From Thermoplasmata archaeon (GTDB taxonomy: Archaea > Thermoplasmatota > JAKEGO01), in NCBI GenBank assembly GCA_022615805.1, contig JAKEGO010000132.1, positions 1 to 5,794 of the forward strand: DNA of 5,794 bases, written 5' to 3'. The notes below the pieces were generated by a model. It ran no database searches and had not been told where the DNA came from. It worked only from the letters and a program-made list of their open reading frames with translations. A program made the position numbers and the translations under genes. Positions 5,753 through 5,794 of the stretch are shown here, piece after piece (within the stretch, counting starts at the first letter, position 1; each line of letters starts with the position of its first letter).

Positions 5753-5794
5753 GATCCAGGATTTGAACCCAAGTCGCTCGACACGGGTTCACGA
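5751..5794 (-). pseudogene. tRNA-like 3' segment, degenerate or cut by the window edge
   Basis: Read on the minus strand, 5772-5762 gives TTGGGTTCAAA, a standard T-stem and T-loop start, and 5758-5751 gives TGGATCCA, a plausible acceptor 3' strand plus discriminator A. Only CC stands between the T-loop and that acceptor, where five stem bases (CCCAA expected) belong, so three bases appear to be missing. Working upstream with a 4- or 5-base variable loop puts C or A at position 33 rather than T, so no class I anticodon loop is visible. A class II tRNA extending past 5794 cannot be excluded. The identity is unknown. Confidence 0.35.

Noticed and set aside
5751..5794. Calling the right-edge element an intact second tRNA with an assigned amino acid
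   Set aside because: The T stem lacks three bases, no class I anticodon loop with T33 fits the visible sequence, and a class II reading would need bases beyond the window.

Overview
The window looks archaeal, with high GC. The support is: a TATA-like element about 27 bases before the ATG of the main gene and no Shine-Dalgarno sequence, which fits a leaderless mRNA; a second TATA-like element before a tRNA; a tRNA-Glu without an encoded CCA end and with a T-rich tail; and an acidic, sequon-rich, secreted modular protein. A GC-rich Thermoplasmatota member (Methanomassiliicoccales-like or an uncultured relative) is my best guess, but nothing here is a phylogenetic marker strong enough to settle it.

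Layout. Bases 1-117 are a short, relatively AT-rich spacer. Bases 118-5427 on the minus strand are one very large gene of 1769 codons that fills over 90% of the window. It encodes an exported or membrane-anchored protein with four parts: an N-terminal hydrophobic segment (residues 5-24) and a short Asp/Gly linker; fourteen tandem Ig-like domains of about 83-90 residues (residues 35-1238), most of them joined by a DNTPP-type linker; a segment (about 1258-1380) resembling cell-wall-binding repeat 2; and a C-terminal gingipain-like cysteine peptidase of family C25 (about 1407-1760), with a candidate His1629/Cys1656 dyad. Bases 5428-5636 are a divergent promoter region. Bases 5637-5709 on the plus strand are tRNA-Glu(CTC). 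From 5708 to the right edge lies a compact inverted repeat, followed by a second tRNA-like 3' end on the minus strand that looks damaged or is cut off by the window.

How the parts work together. The large gene appears to be monocistronic and reads as a cell-surface protease: membrane anchor, long stalk, catalytic head. The tRNA is transcribed divergently from its own promoter and is functionally unrelated. I see no multi-gene system, CRISPR array or complete mobile element. The points most worth a second look are the domain order of the giant protein, the clustering of N-glycosylation sequons in one half of the stalk, the two sub-classes of Ig repeat, and the mosaic tRNA-derived sequence at the right edge, which could be an integration scar.
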